Assembly (NCBI RefSeq): GCF_949987515.2
Contig: NC_082688.1
Coordinates: 103,209,893 to 103,273,892 of the forward strand
Source: Delphinus delphis
Taxonomy: Eukaryota; Chordata; Mammalia; Artiodactyla; Delphinidae
Length of the DNA: 64,000 nt
Direction: 5' to 3'
In this document: positions 1 to 12,599 of the stretch, piece by piece
How positions within the stretch are numbered: the first letter of the stretch is position 1
Layout of the letters: the number at the start of each line of letters is the position of its first letter
The notes under the pieces: model-generated
Database searches by the model: none
The model's input: the letters and a program-made list of their open reading frames with translations, nothing else
Told to the model about the DNA's origin: nothing
Program-made: the position numbers and the translations under genes

Positions 1-1861
1 GAGCCCCCGGCACAACACACCCAAGGGGGCTTCTTCCCCGCCCTGAAGCTGCTGTACAGCAGAGACCAGGACGGGACCTGAGCACAGACGAGGAGAGGAC
101 AGCCAGATGCCTCGGGGCTGGAAGGGGCTGTCTCTCCTGAACTCTGGGCTTGTCACTTACCTGCTGGATGTGGCTCCCAGAGGTACCCCGATTCCCGCAC
201 CCAGCCACCCCCAGTCAGACTCACCCTCGTCTTTCCATCTCCTGCTGCTACCCCAGCGCCCAACCCTGGAGAGGGCTGCCCTCAGGGTCAGGCTGACTCA
301 AACCCACGGCCACCTTGTGCCGAATCAAGTTAATTCTGTCTCTGTATTATCTCTTGGCGTGTTATCTCTTCCTTTGCCAATCCAGACCTTTGTCGTCTCT
401 ACTGGATTTTGGCCCCAGCTTCTGAGAGTCTCACTGCCCTGATCCCTACCTCTGCAGCCCATACATCACCTTGCAGCCTGGGCTCTTCTTGTGGACCGAT
501 CATGCTACCTCCATTCTCAGCGACCCCCTCTGGCTCTGAGAATGCAGCCCAAGTGGCAGAACCCAATCCTGCTGTCCCAGCCGAGACTCACATTGTCAGT
601 TACCCCAGCCAGGGATGCCCTTCCCTTCTTTCCTCTGCCTCTGGAAATCTTCGTTACCCTTCAAGGGCTAGCTTAGGTGTTACCTCCCTCCCGAAGCCCC
701 CATGCAGCCCCCTCTGCCGTAATCTACCACTTATTCTGTGCACCTCAGCCAACAGTGGGTCTTCATGGCCTGGCCCTCGGGACATGCGTCCTGTGTTACA
801 GTTTGATCAAGGCTCCTCTGCCTCTTTCTGTTAACGTTCCCCGTCCAGCAGTGTCTCACTCCTGAGACACTGACTCCATTGATGCCTGCGGTTGAATGAA
901 TGAATGATTGGATGAGTTTATATGCTCATGGGACTTGGTGTCCTGCTTCATCTGAGTGTGATGCCAGAGGATCGAAAATCCTGGGGTGGGAGGAGGGTTT
1001 ACACGTCTGGTGTTAATTGCGTTCATTTCCACCGAAACAGCTGTCTCTTCAGCCGTGCCCTGTTGCGGCCGCTCCAGCCCCCTGGTCACTGCGGTCCAGT
1101 CAGCTGTTGCAACGGTTGGAGGGGGAGAGAGGCAGGAGGGGAAAGCCCAGAGCTCGAGCATCGGCCTGAGGTCGTGAATGGGTATTTCTCCTTCTGTCTT
1201 TTCGGCAGGTGGTGGGGATGCTGGTCCCCCCATGAAGGAGCTCTCTCTCTGTGTGTGCACGGGGTGGGCCCTGAGTGCCACGGTGGACTCAGCAGTCATC
1301 CCCGAAAGCCCTCGGGCTTCCTAGAGAGCCATGCCTGCGGAGGCAGGAGGCCTAGATCAAGGCTAGGTGACTTCCCACAGCCCCGGTGGCCGGGCCTTCC
1401 TGGGGAGACGTGTCCTCAGAGTGTCCCTGGGGCACATCCACTGCTTGTCATTTCTCCGTCCATGTGGCATTTGGGTTTGTTCCCCCGCCTCTGACGGGTC
1501 CACGTGTGAACACACACACACTGTAATATGAATGTGTCTGTAATCGATACTTTGATTATTCCCTTTGCATCATGCATTTGACTCGGGCTAGAAAGTGTTT
1601 ACAAAAAACCCTGACCACGTCAGACGAAAGTCTCGAAGTCCAGGACCCAAGTTGTCGCCACAAAATCTGCCTGTGGGCTGGCGATTAGAAAGCGACGTTA
1701 TCTGATGGGCTGTGGGAGCGGCCTCTTTCTGCTTGCCCCTCCTCGCGTCTCCCCAGTCCCCACTGGGGCGAGGTCACACGTTTTGCCTACGGACACGATT
1801 GCCTTCTGCAAGCGGACGCCATAGGACGGGGCCTGCTCAGGCGTCGCCGTGCAAATCTTGG

Positions 1862-2043
1862 CCACAAATGGCTGGACTGGAAGAATCCGGGCACTCCCTG
1901 GGATACTTTGGGCCGACCACCTAATACCTGGTACCGAGCAGAACAGAGGAAGAGACTGAAAAAGATGAAGCATGCTGGGAGGTAGCACCGCTCTTCCGGA
2001 AGGGCCAGCACGCTCTTTACTAGACGCTCTTCTCAGGAAGGAG
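1862..2043 (+). repeat. Inverted repeat, left arm
   Basis: Its reverse complement aligns without gaps over 182 bases to 2566-2747, with 7 mismatches by eye (about 96%). The spacer is 522 bp and includes an old SINE. I recognise no repeat family in the arms. Confidence 0.9.
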
Positions 2044-2282
2044 GCCGTTGGGTTGGGCTCCAGCCAGCCTCATAGTCTAGTTGGGTTTAGGGTCTGCCCG
2101 GCCCTTCCAGATCAGGGACATTTGTGTTTGGGCCCCTGGCCCTGTTTCATGGACATTGTGGCAGTGATCCTAACCCACTCAGGGTGTCTTTCCTGGCTCT
2201 GGCCCTGGGAGCTGGTGGTCACAGCTTTGGAAATCACCCCAGCCCACAGAAGGGTGGGCTTCATCTCTTAAGACGGCATCTG

Positions 2283-2397
2283 GGGACTTCCCTGGCGGTC
2301 TAGCAGTTAAGACTCCAGTGCAGGAGGCACGGGTTCGATTCCTGGTCGGGGAGCTAAGATTCCACATGCTGTGCAGTGTGGCCAAAAATAAAAAGAG
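2283..2397 (+). mobile_element. CHR-type SINE, short form
   Basis: tRNA-derived head GGGACTTCCCTGGCGGTC, a B-box region GGGTTCGATTCC and an A-rich end (CCAAAAATAAAAAG). A short duplication GGCATCTG flanks it. It sits in the spacer of the inverted repeat. Confidence 0.85.
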
Positions 2398-2565
2398 GCA
2401 TCTGCATCCTCCATGATCTAGTTCTGACATGGCCCGTGGGTGCTGTGTACAGAGCGTGGAGAGTCTCAGTCGTGGATGTTCCCAGAGCCTGTTCTCTGGC
2501 TTTCTGTGGAGCGGGTTATTCTGACTGTTGGGAATGTCTTGTCAATCCTGTTGCCCAGAGTTGCT

Positions 2566-2747
2566 CTCCTTCCTGAGAAGAGCGTCTAGTAAAGAGTGTG
2601 CTGGCCCTTCCGGAAGAGCAGTGCTACCTCCCAGGATGCTTCATCTTTTTCAGTCTCTTCCTCTGTTCTGCTCGGTACCAGGTATTAGGTGGTCAGCCCA
2701 AAATATCCCAGGGAGTGCCTGGATTCTTCCAGTCCAGCCATTCGTGG
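2566..2747 (-). repeat. Inverted repeat, right arm
   Basis: Partner of the arm at 1862-2043. Four of the seven differences are CpG in the left arm and TG or CA here, one is the reverse, and the other two are a transition and a transversion. Confidence 0.9.
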
Positions 2748-4166
2748 ACAGGGGGATGTGGATGTGATGGGCTCCAGCAAGGTCTTCCTGGCCTTTGATG
2801 TGAGGGACGGACTTTCAGCTGTCAGCGTCGCGCAGGCTCAGGGTTCCGCATGGCTAGTTAAGAGCCTGCATGACACACACATGTCCAAGGATACCCTTGT
2901 TCCCTGTCCCGGCTGAGTGAGCTGGGCGAAGACTTAACAGAGCGCAGAGATCTTGTCGTATCCGTTGTTATGCGACCCCCAGCAAACATGGAAGCTGCCC
3001 ATGCTGGCTGCCTAATAATCAGCTGAATGCGTCTGGACCAAAACCTGGACCCCATTGCTCTTCCTCTTGGGATCTTTAGCATTGTTGTCCACGGGTCACC
3101 CTCTTCTCACGTGATGAAAATCTTACACGGGACCCCGTACCTGGCAGGTAAGACTAAGGAAAGCAGGGCAGCTCTGGCTGGAACGATGGGCCAATGGGAG
3201 AGCCCAGATCCTCTCCCGCTTTTCCCCTTCCTCCCGCTGTTGGCAGCCCGTCTGCCTCTGGGGAACCCTAGGGCTTGGGGAAGCACACTTGGAAAGCCCC
3301 CATTCCACCACTGCCTCCCCCCCATTGCTTACCTTCCCTCCAGAGCCTGGCAACACGACTGGTCCCTGCACAGCCTCTGTGCTGAGTTGTAGGGGAAAAG
3401 TAAGAAGAAGGGACATACCCACTTAGTCACTTAGGAGAACGCCTAACCACACTGTACGTTTTCAGTGGTTTTGTTGAAGGTGATTTCTGTTCAAGACAGG
3501 AACTAGCACGGAGTGCCCCATTTCATTTCCCCACCCAGCTTGGTGTCCGTCTGCTGTGCTTCTCGTAAGAGCGCCTTTTCGTAATAGGTGGACGTTCTGT
3601 CCTTTAAACAGTTAATGATGTGCAATGTTTTAAAGGGATAGATGACTGTCTTAGGAAGGGGTTGGCCTAGGGATGTGTCCGTAGCTCTGGGACCCATTAC
3701 TCCATGTGGGGCCCTATCCCCTGCTTTCCCCCTTTCTCCTCTTTGCAAAGACCTCCCTGTTGCTTCTCTGGAAATGATTATTTATTTCCCTGGGCTTTGA
3801 GGGCTCTGCCTTCAACTGTCTGCCGTTGTTGGATGAAGCCATTTACCCAGATTCCTTGCTTTTAGTCTTCTTAACTGCCAGGGGAATGACCCAGGGGAAT
3901 GACAGTGAGTAGAAATTAGAGTTCTTTCTGGTTAACCCATATGGGATCCGGCTCTCTTTGAATGTGACTAAATGTGCCCCTAATGATAGGGAGGATGCAG
4001 CGGGGTAGGGTCTCTGTGGCCAAGGCTGACTATCCTGTGAAAGGAATTTTGCGATGAGCCAATTACAAACCTCAACTGCACGCTGGAATCCCCTGGGGAG
4101 TTTTCACTAAGCACAGAGACCAGAACTTCTGACTTGACTGTTCTAGGTGGGCCCGGGTATTGGTAG

Positions 4167-4319
4167 GGTTTTGAGTTTTGTTTTTTAATACTTATTTTAT
4201 TTTTTTTTTGCCACACCACGTGGCACGCGAGATCTTAGTTCCTTGACCGAGGATTGAACCCGTGGCCCCTGCAGTGGAAGTGTGGAGCCCTAACCACTAG
4301 ACCTCCAGGGAGGTCCCCT
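4167..4319 (-). mobile_element. CHR-type SINE, short form, antisense
   Basis: A T-rich tail on the left and a head ending CCAGGGAGGTCCC on the right. Target-site duplications GGGTATTGGTAG (4155-4166) and GGGCATTGGTAG (4320-4331) flank it. Confidence 0.88.
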
Positions 4320-5254
4320 GGGCATTGGTAGTTTTAAAGCTTCCAGGGGGTGGCCAGGGTTAGGAGCCGTGGATCTAGGTGCCTAGTCCAACAGTTGGAC
4401 TTCTGTTGAAACTGAATGAATGTCTGCCAAGGTTTCCTAAAAGCCAGAGCTGCCTCCTGCCCCCAGTTCCCTGCTGTATCCTGTCCTCTTTGCAAAGGGA
4501 CAGGGATTCCACTGGTGTGACCTGGGGTGGGTGAGTTCTGTAGCAAGGTGCCCTCCAGAAGCTTAGAAAACAGGGTGGGGCTGAGCTCAGGTCCCTGAAA
4601 AGGGCCCCCTCCTTCAGTTGCTGTCCTTGGTGTCCTGGAAGGTTTTACTTAGCTGATTGCCTCACAGGGCAGTGGTTAGGGCTTAGAGTGGGGGGTGAGA
4701 GGTGATGAACAGGACAGGGCCGGATAGTGGGATGACAGGGGGTGCTGACGGCAGAGTGGAGCTGGGATGTGGACCCAGCCCTGTGGGCCACCTGCTGTGC
4801 TGGTTTCCCTGAGAAAACCCTACTGTCTTTAGGTTGAATCAGTAGTGTTTATGACCTAATCTCCCTCTAATGATAGGTCAGAACTGGCATCCTTCCTTGT
4901 GGGGAGACTGTGAGGGAAAAATCAAAAGGGCCTGGTAATAACACAGAATCATAGACTTTTAAGGCAACCATTCATATCTTCTGTCCCAGCCTCTCTCCCT
5001 CTCTCAGCTGGGTGAAACTTACTGGAGCATGTTTCAGAGGGTGAGATTGCAAGGAACAGGGCAGGACAAGGATGGGAGAGCTCCAGCAATCAGAAGGTCT
5101 AAGTTTAATTTCCCTTTCTGATACTTTCTGTTTGAGTGTGATCATCTAATATATTTCTAGAGGCAATTTCCATGTCTACAAAATGGAGACAATAGATTCC
5201 TATTTCTTAGGGTTATATGCAAAGTAGGTGAGACTGTTTGTGCTATACTATTTA

Positions 5255-5508
5255 TTTTTTAAATTTTTTTATTTTTAAAAAAATTTTATTTATTTATTTA
5301 CTGTGGCTGTGCCGGGTCTTAGTTGCAGCATGTTTAGTTGCGGCATGCGGGATGATCTTTAGTTGCAGCATGTAGACTTCTTAGTTGCAGCATGCAGACT
5401 CTTAGTTGCGACATGCATGTGGGATCTATTAATAGTTTCAGGGATCGAACCCGGGTCCCCTGCACTGGGAGCGTGGAGTCTTACCCGCTGGACCACCAAG
5501 GAAGTCCC
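5255..5508 (-). mobile_element. CHR-type SINE, antisense, with repeated TTAGTTGCAGCATG units
   Basis: T-rich left end, several copies of an internal TTAGTTGC(A/G)GCATG motif, and the tRNA-derived head at the right. The target-site duplication is TGTGCTATACTATTTA (5239-5254) and TGTGCTATTTTATTTA (5509-5524). Confidence 0.88.
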
Positions 5509-5574
5509 TGTGCTATTTTATTTAAAAATGATGATTGTGACACATTTGGCACATGTGTGAATCAGTTGATCAGT

Positions 5575-5802
5575 TGATCTGTCTACCTATCTAATCTATG
5601 ATCTAGCCATCTACTGTCTCCGTATCAATATCTCAATGACCTAAGCTATCATCATCTATCATCTATCTTATATATCTAGTCTGTATATCTTGCTGTTTGT
5701 TATCTATATAAATCAATATGATCTCTTTAATCCATCTATCTAATGTGATAGCTATCTATCTATCTATCATCTATCTCTCTATCTATCTATCTACCTATCT
5801 GC
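5575..5802. repeat. Imperfect ATCT tetranucleotide microsatellite
   Basis: A long run of CTAT/ATCT units with many interruptions. The cleanest part is at about 5751-5800. Confidence 0.85.
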
Positions 5803-6618
5803 TGTTCATCACTCCTGATCCAAGGATGCAGTCACATGCCAGCTGATTCCAGACGGATATCTCCCTTTTCTGCCACTTGGGGGGGATCAGGAAGAAATTC
5901 AGGCTTCTTTCATCTTCAAGCCCATAATGGAGTTCATGTTTCCAACCCAGCAGGAAAAAACCGTCATCTATAAAAAGCCCTTTAAAATGTCTTCTTATAC
6001 AAAAAAAAATTTATTTTTTTTACTTTTCACTTTTCTTCCCCTTCCAAATAATCGCTAGAGAATTTGGGGCTTAAATTTCTTGACAACACACTTGATGCCA
6101 CAGATGCAAAGCAGTGTCATCAACAAGTGGCTGATCTAGTCAATAACTCTTACTAGGTTTGAATTTTTAGCCAAAAAATGAGTTTAAACGGGGCCAACTT
6201 TATCATGAGTCGTTACTGTGCTGTTGGACGCCTGGGCCCCTCGTTTCTCATGGTGGATTCATTACAGTGTCTGCATGGAGGTTTGCATTCTCTGCACAAG
6301 CATCTCCCTTCCCACAGCCCTGGGCTTGCTGCGCTTCCAGGGCACGGCCTGGGGTCACTCCTTTGGCAGTGTTGGTGACAGATTCTTCCCCAGGGGCTAT
6401 TTTGTCTAAAAAAGCTTCTGGCCATAGAGGGCCTCACACTCAGAGACATGTGGCATGAGAGTCCTGTGGGACTCAGCTCACTCCTCTCTGGGCAGACGCG
6501 GCCAGGGTCCTGTTCCTCTTTTGTAGCATCAAATGAAGGGACTGTGTCAGACCCCTCAGAGATGACAGCGCTGGTCCTGACCATTGGTGACCAGTTCTGG
6601 TAGAGACAGACAGCTGCT

Positions 6619-7038
6619 TTTTACAAAAATTTATTTTATTTTATTGAGGTATAGTTGATTTTCAACGTCCTGTTAGTTTCAGGTGTACAGCACAGTGTCT
6701 TATATATATATATATATTCCTTTCCCTTATGGGACACTACAAAATTTTGATTTTAGTTCCTTGTGCTGTACAGTAAGTCCTTGTTGGCTATCCATTTTAT
6801 ATATAGTAGTATGTATATGTTAATCCCAACCTCCTAATTTATCCCTCACCCCCCTTCCCCTTTGATAACCATAAATTTACTTTCTATGTCTGTGGGTCTA
6901 TTTCTGTTTTGTAAGTAGGTTCATTGGTATCTTTTCTTTTTTTTAAGATTCCACATATAAGTGATATCATACGATACTTGTCTTTGTCTGGCCTAGTTCA
7001 CTTAGTATGATAATCTCTAGGTCCATCCATGTTGTTGC
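6619..7038 (-). mobile_element. L1 3' end, antisense
   Basis: It carries hallmark strings of the artiodactyl/cetacean L1 3' UTR in reverse (TTGAGGTATAGTTGATT, CTGTACAGTAAGTCCTTG). A perfect 15-bp target-site duplication, AGACAGACAGCTGCT, lies at 6604-6618 and 7039-7053. Confidence 0.92.
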
Positions 7039-7780
7039 AGACAGACAGCTGCTCTTGCTTCGACATTCACATCTCATACTTCTTTCATACAGCTGGGAGT
7101 CTTTATTATTGTTATTTATTTTTTGCCTTTGTTCATTAGCTCCACAAATCATGGGGGTAGAAAAAGCAGGCAGAACAGATCCATAGTTAAGGCAAGGAGA
7201 GAGTTTAGTTAGAAAACTATGTCCTGAGGGGTTGACAGATAATTTGGGGGCCCCTCTGAGCCCGGTGGAGGCGGGTAGACTTAGTATTTTGGGGGAAATG
7301 CAATCTTTGCTTCAGAGTTTTAAATGCAAACCCAACGGAGTGTCCCAGCAACAGGTTCGGAATTGGTGGTGTGTTTTACGTGTCATTTTACACAATCAGA
7401 TGGGGGCTTCAGCCCTACGCGTACGATGGGCATTTAAGTTATTGTCCAAATTGGATGCACTTTTGAGAGTGAAAGGGCTGCTGCTAATTGTTATCCCAGG
7501 ACAACAGCATAAACCAGGTAAACCCAGGTATATGTCACTCTTCTTCCGAGGGGCTTGCATTTAGTTCTCTTGTTCTCCGATGAGCTCGGAAGGGGAATGA
7601 CCCAGTGGCTGCTCTCCGGACCCCTCCACTGACCTGCAGGGAGTCATAGCGGGGAGCTGCCTGATTCCATCCTTTGCACAAGAAACAGTAGAAGAAAGTG
7701 AGATGATTTGGAGGCAGCAGATAATGGATACCATCGATTGGAGTCTGTGCCCCAATACAAGCCCTGTACACGCCATTTCT

Positions 7781-7930
7781 AATCCTCACGTCAACCCTGA
7801 AGACAGCTGGGCTTGTCCTCGTGCCATAAATGAAGAATGGGAAGCCCAGAGATGCCAGCTGACTTGCCTAAAGCCACAGAGCTTGCATGTGTTAGGGCTG
7901 ATCCACGCTCTGGGCTCGTGGCACTCTCAG
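7781..7930 (-). mobile_element. MIR-like remnant, antisense
   Basis: Degenerate match to the reverse MIR core (AATGAAGAATGGGAAGCCCAG and CTTGCCTAAAGCCACAGAGC). Edges are approximate. Confidence 0.5.
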
Positions 7931-7983
7931 ACCACAGAATAAGGAGCACTGTTGGCTTTCGAACAATCAAAGAGCATGCTTAT

Positions 7984-8117
7984 GGGAATTCCCTGGCAGT
8001 GTAGTGGTTAGGACTCTGCGCTTTCACTGCCGAGGGTGCGGGTTCGATCCCTGGTCGGGGAACTAAGATCCCACAAGCCTCGCGGCACGGCCAAAAAACA
8101 AACAAACAAACAAACAG
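7984..8117 (+). mobile_element. CHR-type SINE, short form
   Basis: Head GGGAATTCCCTGGCAGTG, B box GGGTTCGATCC, and a CAAA-repeat tail. Flanking AAAGAGCATGCT (7969-7980) and AAAGAGTGTGCT (8119-8130) look like an aged target-site duplication. Confidence 0.85.
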
Positions 8118-8839
8118 AAAAGAGTGTGCTCACAAACGCTGCCCGGTGCCCAGCATCCAGGTGCTTACAAATATCCCAGATGCGGTCGCCCACCTGCAGT
8201 TTGCGATGGGGCGTTGGGCTCTCCAATCCCCAAGAAACAGAAAGATTTTGGTGCTCAAGCTTAATCTTGTCCTTCAACCCAACTTTTATTTAAAAGTGAT
8301 TTTTCTGCACTGTGAAGGGAGAAAGTGATCACATAGGGACTGTCTGTCACCAAGCAGGAGGCTGCGTTCAGTGGGGGAAGATGCTCACTGAGATGCTGGT
8401 GTGCCGAGTATCTCTGCTCTCCCAACAGAAGCACTGGATTGATGGCCTTGATGTCCCCCTGCATCCCAGGGGGGGGGATTTGGCCAGCAATCAAAAGGAG
8501 TAACTCATGCCGTGCACTCATAAACTGAACTTAATCCCTCTTCTGGGAGGCCCTTTCCATGCATGGCTAGATTGTGCTACGCAAGCTGCTTCCAAGGTCT
8601 CCTTGCCCGGATCTGGTTTTTTCCCATTTCCCTGAATCGCTTTGGCACGGCCTGCTATGAGGTCCATCGGATTCAGCTCTTTACAGTCTGGCTGGGAAAC
8701 ACCTCGGGCAGATGGCACTCTTTGAGGAGAAGCAGGGACAGGGCAGATCAAACAGTTGTTCAGAGTCGGGGTTGCTGCTCTGTGCATTGTTTTTTCCTTT
8801 ATGGAGATCATCCAAGGAGAAGCATGAGGTATAATGGAA

Positions 8840-9300
8840 AGAATTTGAGGCCTCAACTTCTCGACAACACATCTTCACGGAGCCGGGAATCAGGAGACCT
8901 TAATTCTGACCTCGACCCTCCTGCTTATTAGCTCAGGCAACTTGCGCCACATCTCGGTCTTGGTTTTGTCAATTGTCAGAAGGGCCTGGATCGACCTTTC
9001 TGTTTTTTTTTTTTTTTTTTTTTTTTTTTTGCGATACGCGGGCCTCTCACTGTTGCGGCCTCTCCCGTCACGGAGCACAGGCTCCAGACGCGCAGGCTCA
9101 GTGGCCATGGCTCACGGGCCCAGCCGCTCCGCGGCAAGTGGGATCTTCCCAGACCGGGGCACGAACCCATGTCCCCTGCATCGGCAGGCGGACTCTCAAC
9201 CGCTGCGCCGCCAGGGAAGCCCTGGATCGGCCTTTCTTGCCTAATAGGGTCGCTGGAAGGATTTGGTGAGATGGCAGGTATGACGTGGCTTGGGCAGGTT
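8840..9300 (+). mobile_element. MIR-like remnant split by a SINE
   Basis: A sense MIR-like core before 8984 (tract GGGAATCAGGAGACC and so on) and a possible continuation after 9238 (AGGGTCGCTGGAAGGATTTG), interrupted by the SINE at 9002-9220. Confidence 0.5.
9002..9220 (-). mobile_element. Young CHR SINE, antisense
   Basis: Long poly-T, then the reverse of the young form with GCGATACGCGGGCCTCTCAC and a head ending CGCCAGGGAAGC. The target-site duplication CCTGGATCGACCTTTCT (8985-9001) is repeated with one change at 9221-9237. Confidence 0.95.
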
Positions 9301-10680
9301 ATACAGGAGGAGAGGTAGGCCCTGCAGCCCCGTTTTGCTCCTGATGGCCAAAACTTTTTACCATGACACCTGGATCCTGAGACGTTTGAAGGGCTAACTT
9401 TGTTTTGTGGGGATTGGTTTCAGCAATCATTTCTCATTTCATTATACACCTCTTCTCTTTTTCTTCTTTCACTGGGAATCAATTAAAATGGTCAGCATAG
9501 CTCTGAAATGGCATTTTCTTTGACATTACAGAGGTACATCCTCACCAACGCCCGAATTTCTTTTCTGACCGAAAGCATTCATCTCTGTTTATTGGAGAGT
9601 TCCGCCACCCGCCTCCCCTCCGGACTCCCCTTCACGAAAACATACTTTCCATCTTACTTTGGAAAAGGAGGGTTCGCTTTGCTGAATTTTATATCCTGCT
9701 CAGTGGGATGTTCAAAATATCTGATCATGTTCTCTCTTTACAGTGTAGAAAACGGTGCTTTTAATGAATGGTTGGCTCAAAGGACAGGTAAAGGTTCAAC
9801 ACACAAATCTTTGTTACTGGGGGATGGATGGGAGTCCGACACCTGATCCCAAGCTCCGGGTGCGGGCTCTGTCTGGGACACAGAGGTGGTTTATTGAAGT
9901 CTCCTCATTTTGCAGTGGGGAAACTGAGGCCCAGGGGTTTCTGCACGTCTGTGCCCTTTCTCCCTAGTGCACGCTTATATCTGTGACTAGCGCTGTTTAT
10001 GTGCATTTTAGTTCGCTACCAACAACGAGCTCTGGCGAGAGAAGCTTTCCCACTGCACAAAAACTCAACTCTCAGAAAGAGCTTACTTTCCAGAGGATAA
10101 CTGAAGATGGTCTTATCATCCCTCTTTGAAATGTGAATTTTCATTACATGGCAAGGCCTCTTAATGAAACACAAACTGGAAAAGCTGATCAATAAAAAAG
10201 AAATAGGTTCTGCTAATGTCGGGGGTTGGAAAGTTCTCACTGTATTTTCTAGATCCTTCCGCTTTTGCAGAGGGGCTTTTAAACGTTTCCATCTTAGTTC
10301 TGAGAGAGTCGGGGATCCGGAAGCCACGTGCTGTGTGACGTTTCTGCCTCTCTGACATAAATCCTCTCTTTCCACTGTCTCCTTGCCAGTTAAAAGCGAC
10401 CTCTAGCCACTGATGGCTTTTCCATCCATGATTGTGCCAGAAAAATGTGACTTCTCTGATAATTTTCCCTCTTCATGGATTGGCTCGGCCCTTTCTTCTT
10501 CATTCTCTTTGCCCTTAAGGCAATTTGCAAAAAAGCCGTCTATTGTTCTTGCTTGTTCTTAGGAATTGCATCAAGAAAAGATGCCGAATAACAGAGCCTT
10601 AGCAGTTTAGCCTTCATTCATTCATTCTTTCATTATCTATTTATGTATGAATACACGTGTTGGCCTACACAAACCATATT

Positions 10681-11450
10681 GACTCTTTAAAAATTAAAAA
10701 AAATTATATGTAATTTATTTACCATAAAATCCACTCTTTTAAAGTGTACAATCTTTTTTTTTTTTATTTTTAGGGTATTCACAGAATTGTGCAACCATCA
10801 CTCCCATCTAATTTCAGAACGTTTTTACTACTCCCCAAAGAAACCCCGTATCAGTTAAGCAGCTGCTTTTGCCATTTCCCAGCCGATGGCAAACAGTAAA
10901 GCAGAACGTTCTCTATGGATTTGCTACTCTGGACATTTCATATAAATGGAATCATACACCATGTGGCCTTTGGTGACTGGCTTCTTTCACTTAGCATCAT
11001 GTCTTCAAGGCTCATGCATGTTGTAGCATGTATCAGTCCTTCTCTCCTTTTTATGACCAAATAATATTATGCTGTAGGATATACTATATTTTGCTTATCC
11101 ACTGATCAGTTGATGACATTAGGGTTTGTTTCCACTTTTTGGCTTCTGTGAATGAATGATACTCACGTGTGGACAAGTTTTTGTGTGGACATATGTTTTC
11201 ATTTCCCTTGGGTATATGTCCAGGAGTGGAATTGCTGGGTCGTGTGGTAATTCTATCTTTAACTTTTTGAGGAGCTGCCAAACTGTTTCTCAAAGTGGCT
11301 GCACCAGTTTACATTCCCACCAGCAGTGTCAGAGGGCACGAGTTTCTCCACATTTTTGCCAACGCTTGTTCCTTTCTGCATTAGGATTGTAGCCATCTCT
11401 AGGGGTGTGAGAGGTATCTCATTGTGGTTCTGACTCTAGGCTTTATTTCA
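10681..11450 (-). mobile_element. Old mammalian L1 (L1M-type) fragment, antisense
   Basis: Reverse strings typical of old L1 3' regions: GTGCAACCATCACTCCCATC, CATATAAATGGAATCATACA and AGGAGTGGAATTGCTGGGTC. No open frame is preserved. Confidence 0.8.
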
Positions 11451-12020
11451 AGGCCAGTCCGCTTGTTCGCTTACCCTTAGTCACCCTTCTCTCGATCCCT
11501 GATGTGAGAACTTGGTCTTGAGTGTGCTTTCCTAACCCTGCATGGGGACATCTGATGTGAAAAGTACAAGGATGTTCGTAGAGATGAGAGAGATTAATTG
11601 AAATTAGGGCTCTCTGCCCCCCCCACAGAGGGTACTCTGGGATTCACTGTCTCTGTCCCTGTCTGGCTGGAATGGCCACCTCCTTTCCCTTCAGGCCCCG
11701 CTCTGCTCCTCCAGACGCACTGCTGTCTCACGATGGGCCCCAGAGTGAATCCTGTTTTGTGGTTGTTTACGACCACCCTTCATTCTGCTTTATGGTGGGT
11801 GGGCAGGTAAATGGTCTTGTGCCATGGAGGGAAGTGGCTGGTGGCCTTGTAGCCTCTTTGCTCCAATGTCCTTCTTCTGACAGCTTCTGTAGCCTGCCAG
11901 GCTGGGGCAGTCTCAGCCAAGGACCGGGGATCTCCCAGGCCCGTCTGTTCCTGCCTCAGATGGGCATCCCCCCTCTCCATAGGCCACGGTAATAAAACTA
12001 ATCACATCCTGCATTTATAG

Positions 12021-12215
12021 CTTGCAGAGGCTTTACTCACAGCTGCTGTCTCCTGGGACCCTCCCTCTCCCTCTGTAAGATCGATAGGGTGGAGAATATC
12101 CCCCACTCCCCATGAGGAAATTGCAGAATAGAGAAGTTAAGTGACTTGACCAAGGCCACCCAACTCATACAAGGCTGAATGAGGACTCAGACCCTGGCCG
12201 TCTGGCTCCCTGGAC
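12021..12215 (-). mobile_element. MIR remnant, antisense
   Basis: Core match CATGAGGAAATTGCAGAATA and GTTAAGTGACTTGACCAAGG, diverged as expected for an ancient MIR. Confidence 0.65.
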
Positions 12216-12599
12216 AGCATGTGTCCTGCTTGGCGTGTTGCTGGGGGCCTCAGGTGTGATGCATAGTTTCAGTATGTGCACTGGATCTCAGGCGACTCCA
12301 TCCTTGCTTTCCGGATGCTTCTGACATAGTGATGAACACCTAATAAAACTGCGAACTGAGAATGGTGCTGGGTGCCTGGGGCTGCACTGATGTGGGTGGG
12401 GGGAGGGAGATAACAACGGAAGGATGAGGTCCTGCCCAGTGCCACCACAGTATTGCTCTGTGTAATCTCTGTGGTTTCCACCACTATGAAACCCTGTTCT
12501 TTCATCCATACAGTCATTCACTCATTCTGTTGGTCTTTAGTAGGCCACATGGTAGGTCCTGGTCTAGCCATTAGAACTGCAGATATGGGCTCTATTCTT

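Noticed and set aside
1..81. Open frame from the first base ending in TGA at 79-81, resembling the end of a coding exon
   Set aside because: Only 26 codons, no acceptor visible and no protein I recognise; chance cannot be excluded.
3027..3392. Short string resembling the TKAALAG segment of DPYSL2 exon 3
   Set aside because: The surrounding residues do not match residues 44-105 and there are no suitable splice sites.
5575..5802. Repeated units considered as a CRISPR-like or minisatellite array
   Set aside because: Simple ATCT microsatellite without spacers; eukaryotic context.
7232..7564. Open frame of 111 codons in a repeat-poor stretch
   Set aside because: No recognisable domain and no conserved gene expected in this intron; composition looks non-coding.
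7984..8117. tRNA-like A and B boxes in several places
   Set aside because: These belong to tRNA-derived SINE heads; no copy looks like a complete tRNA gene outside a SINE.
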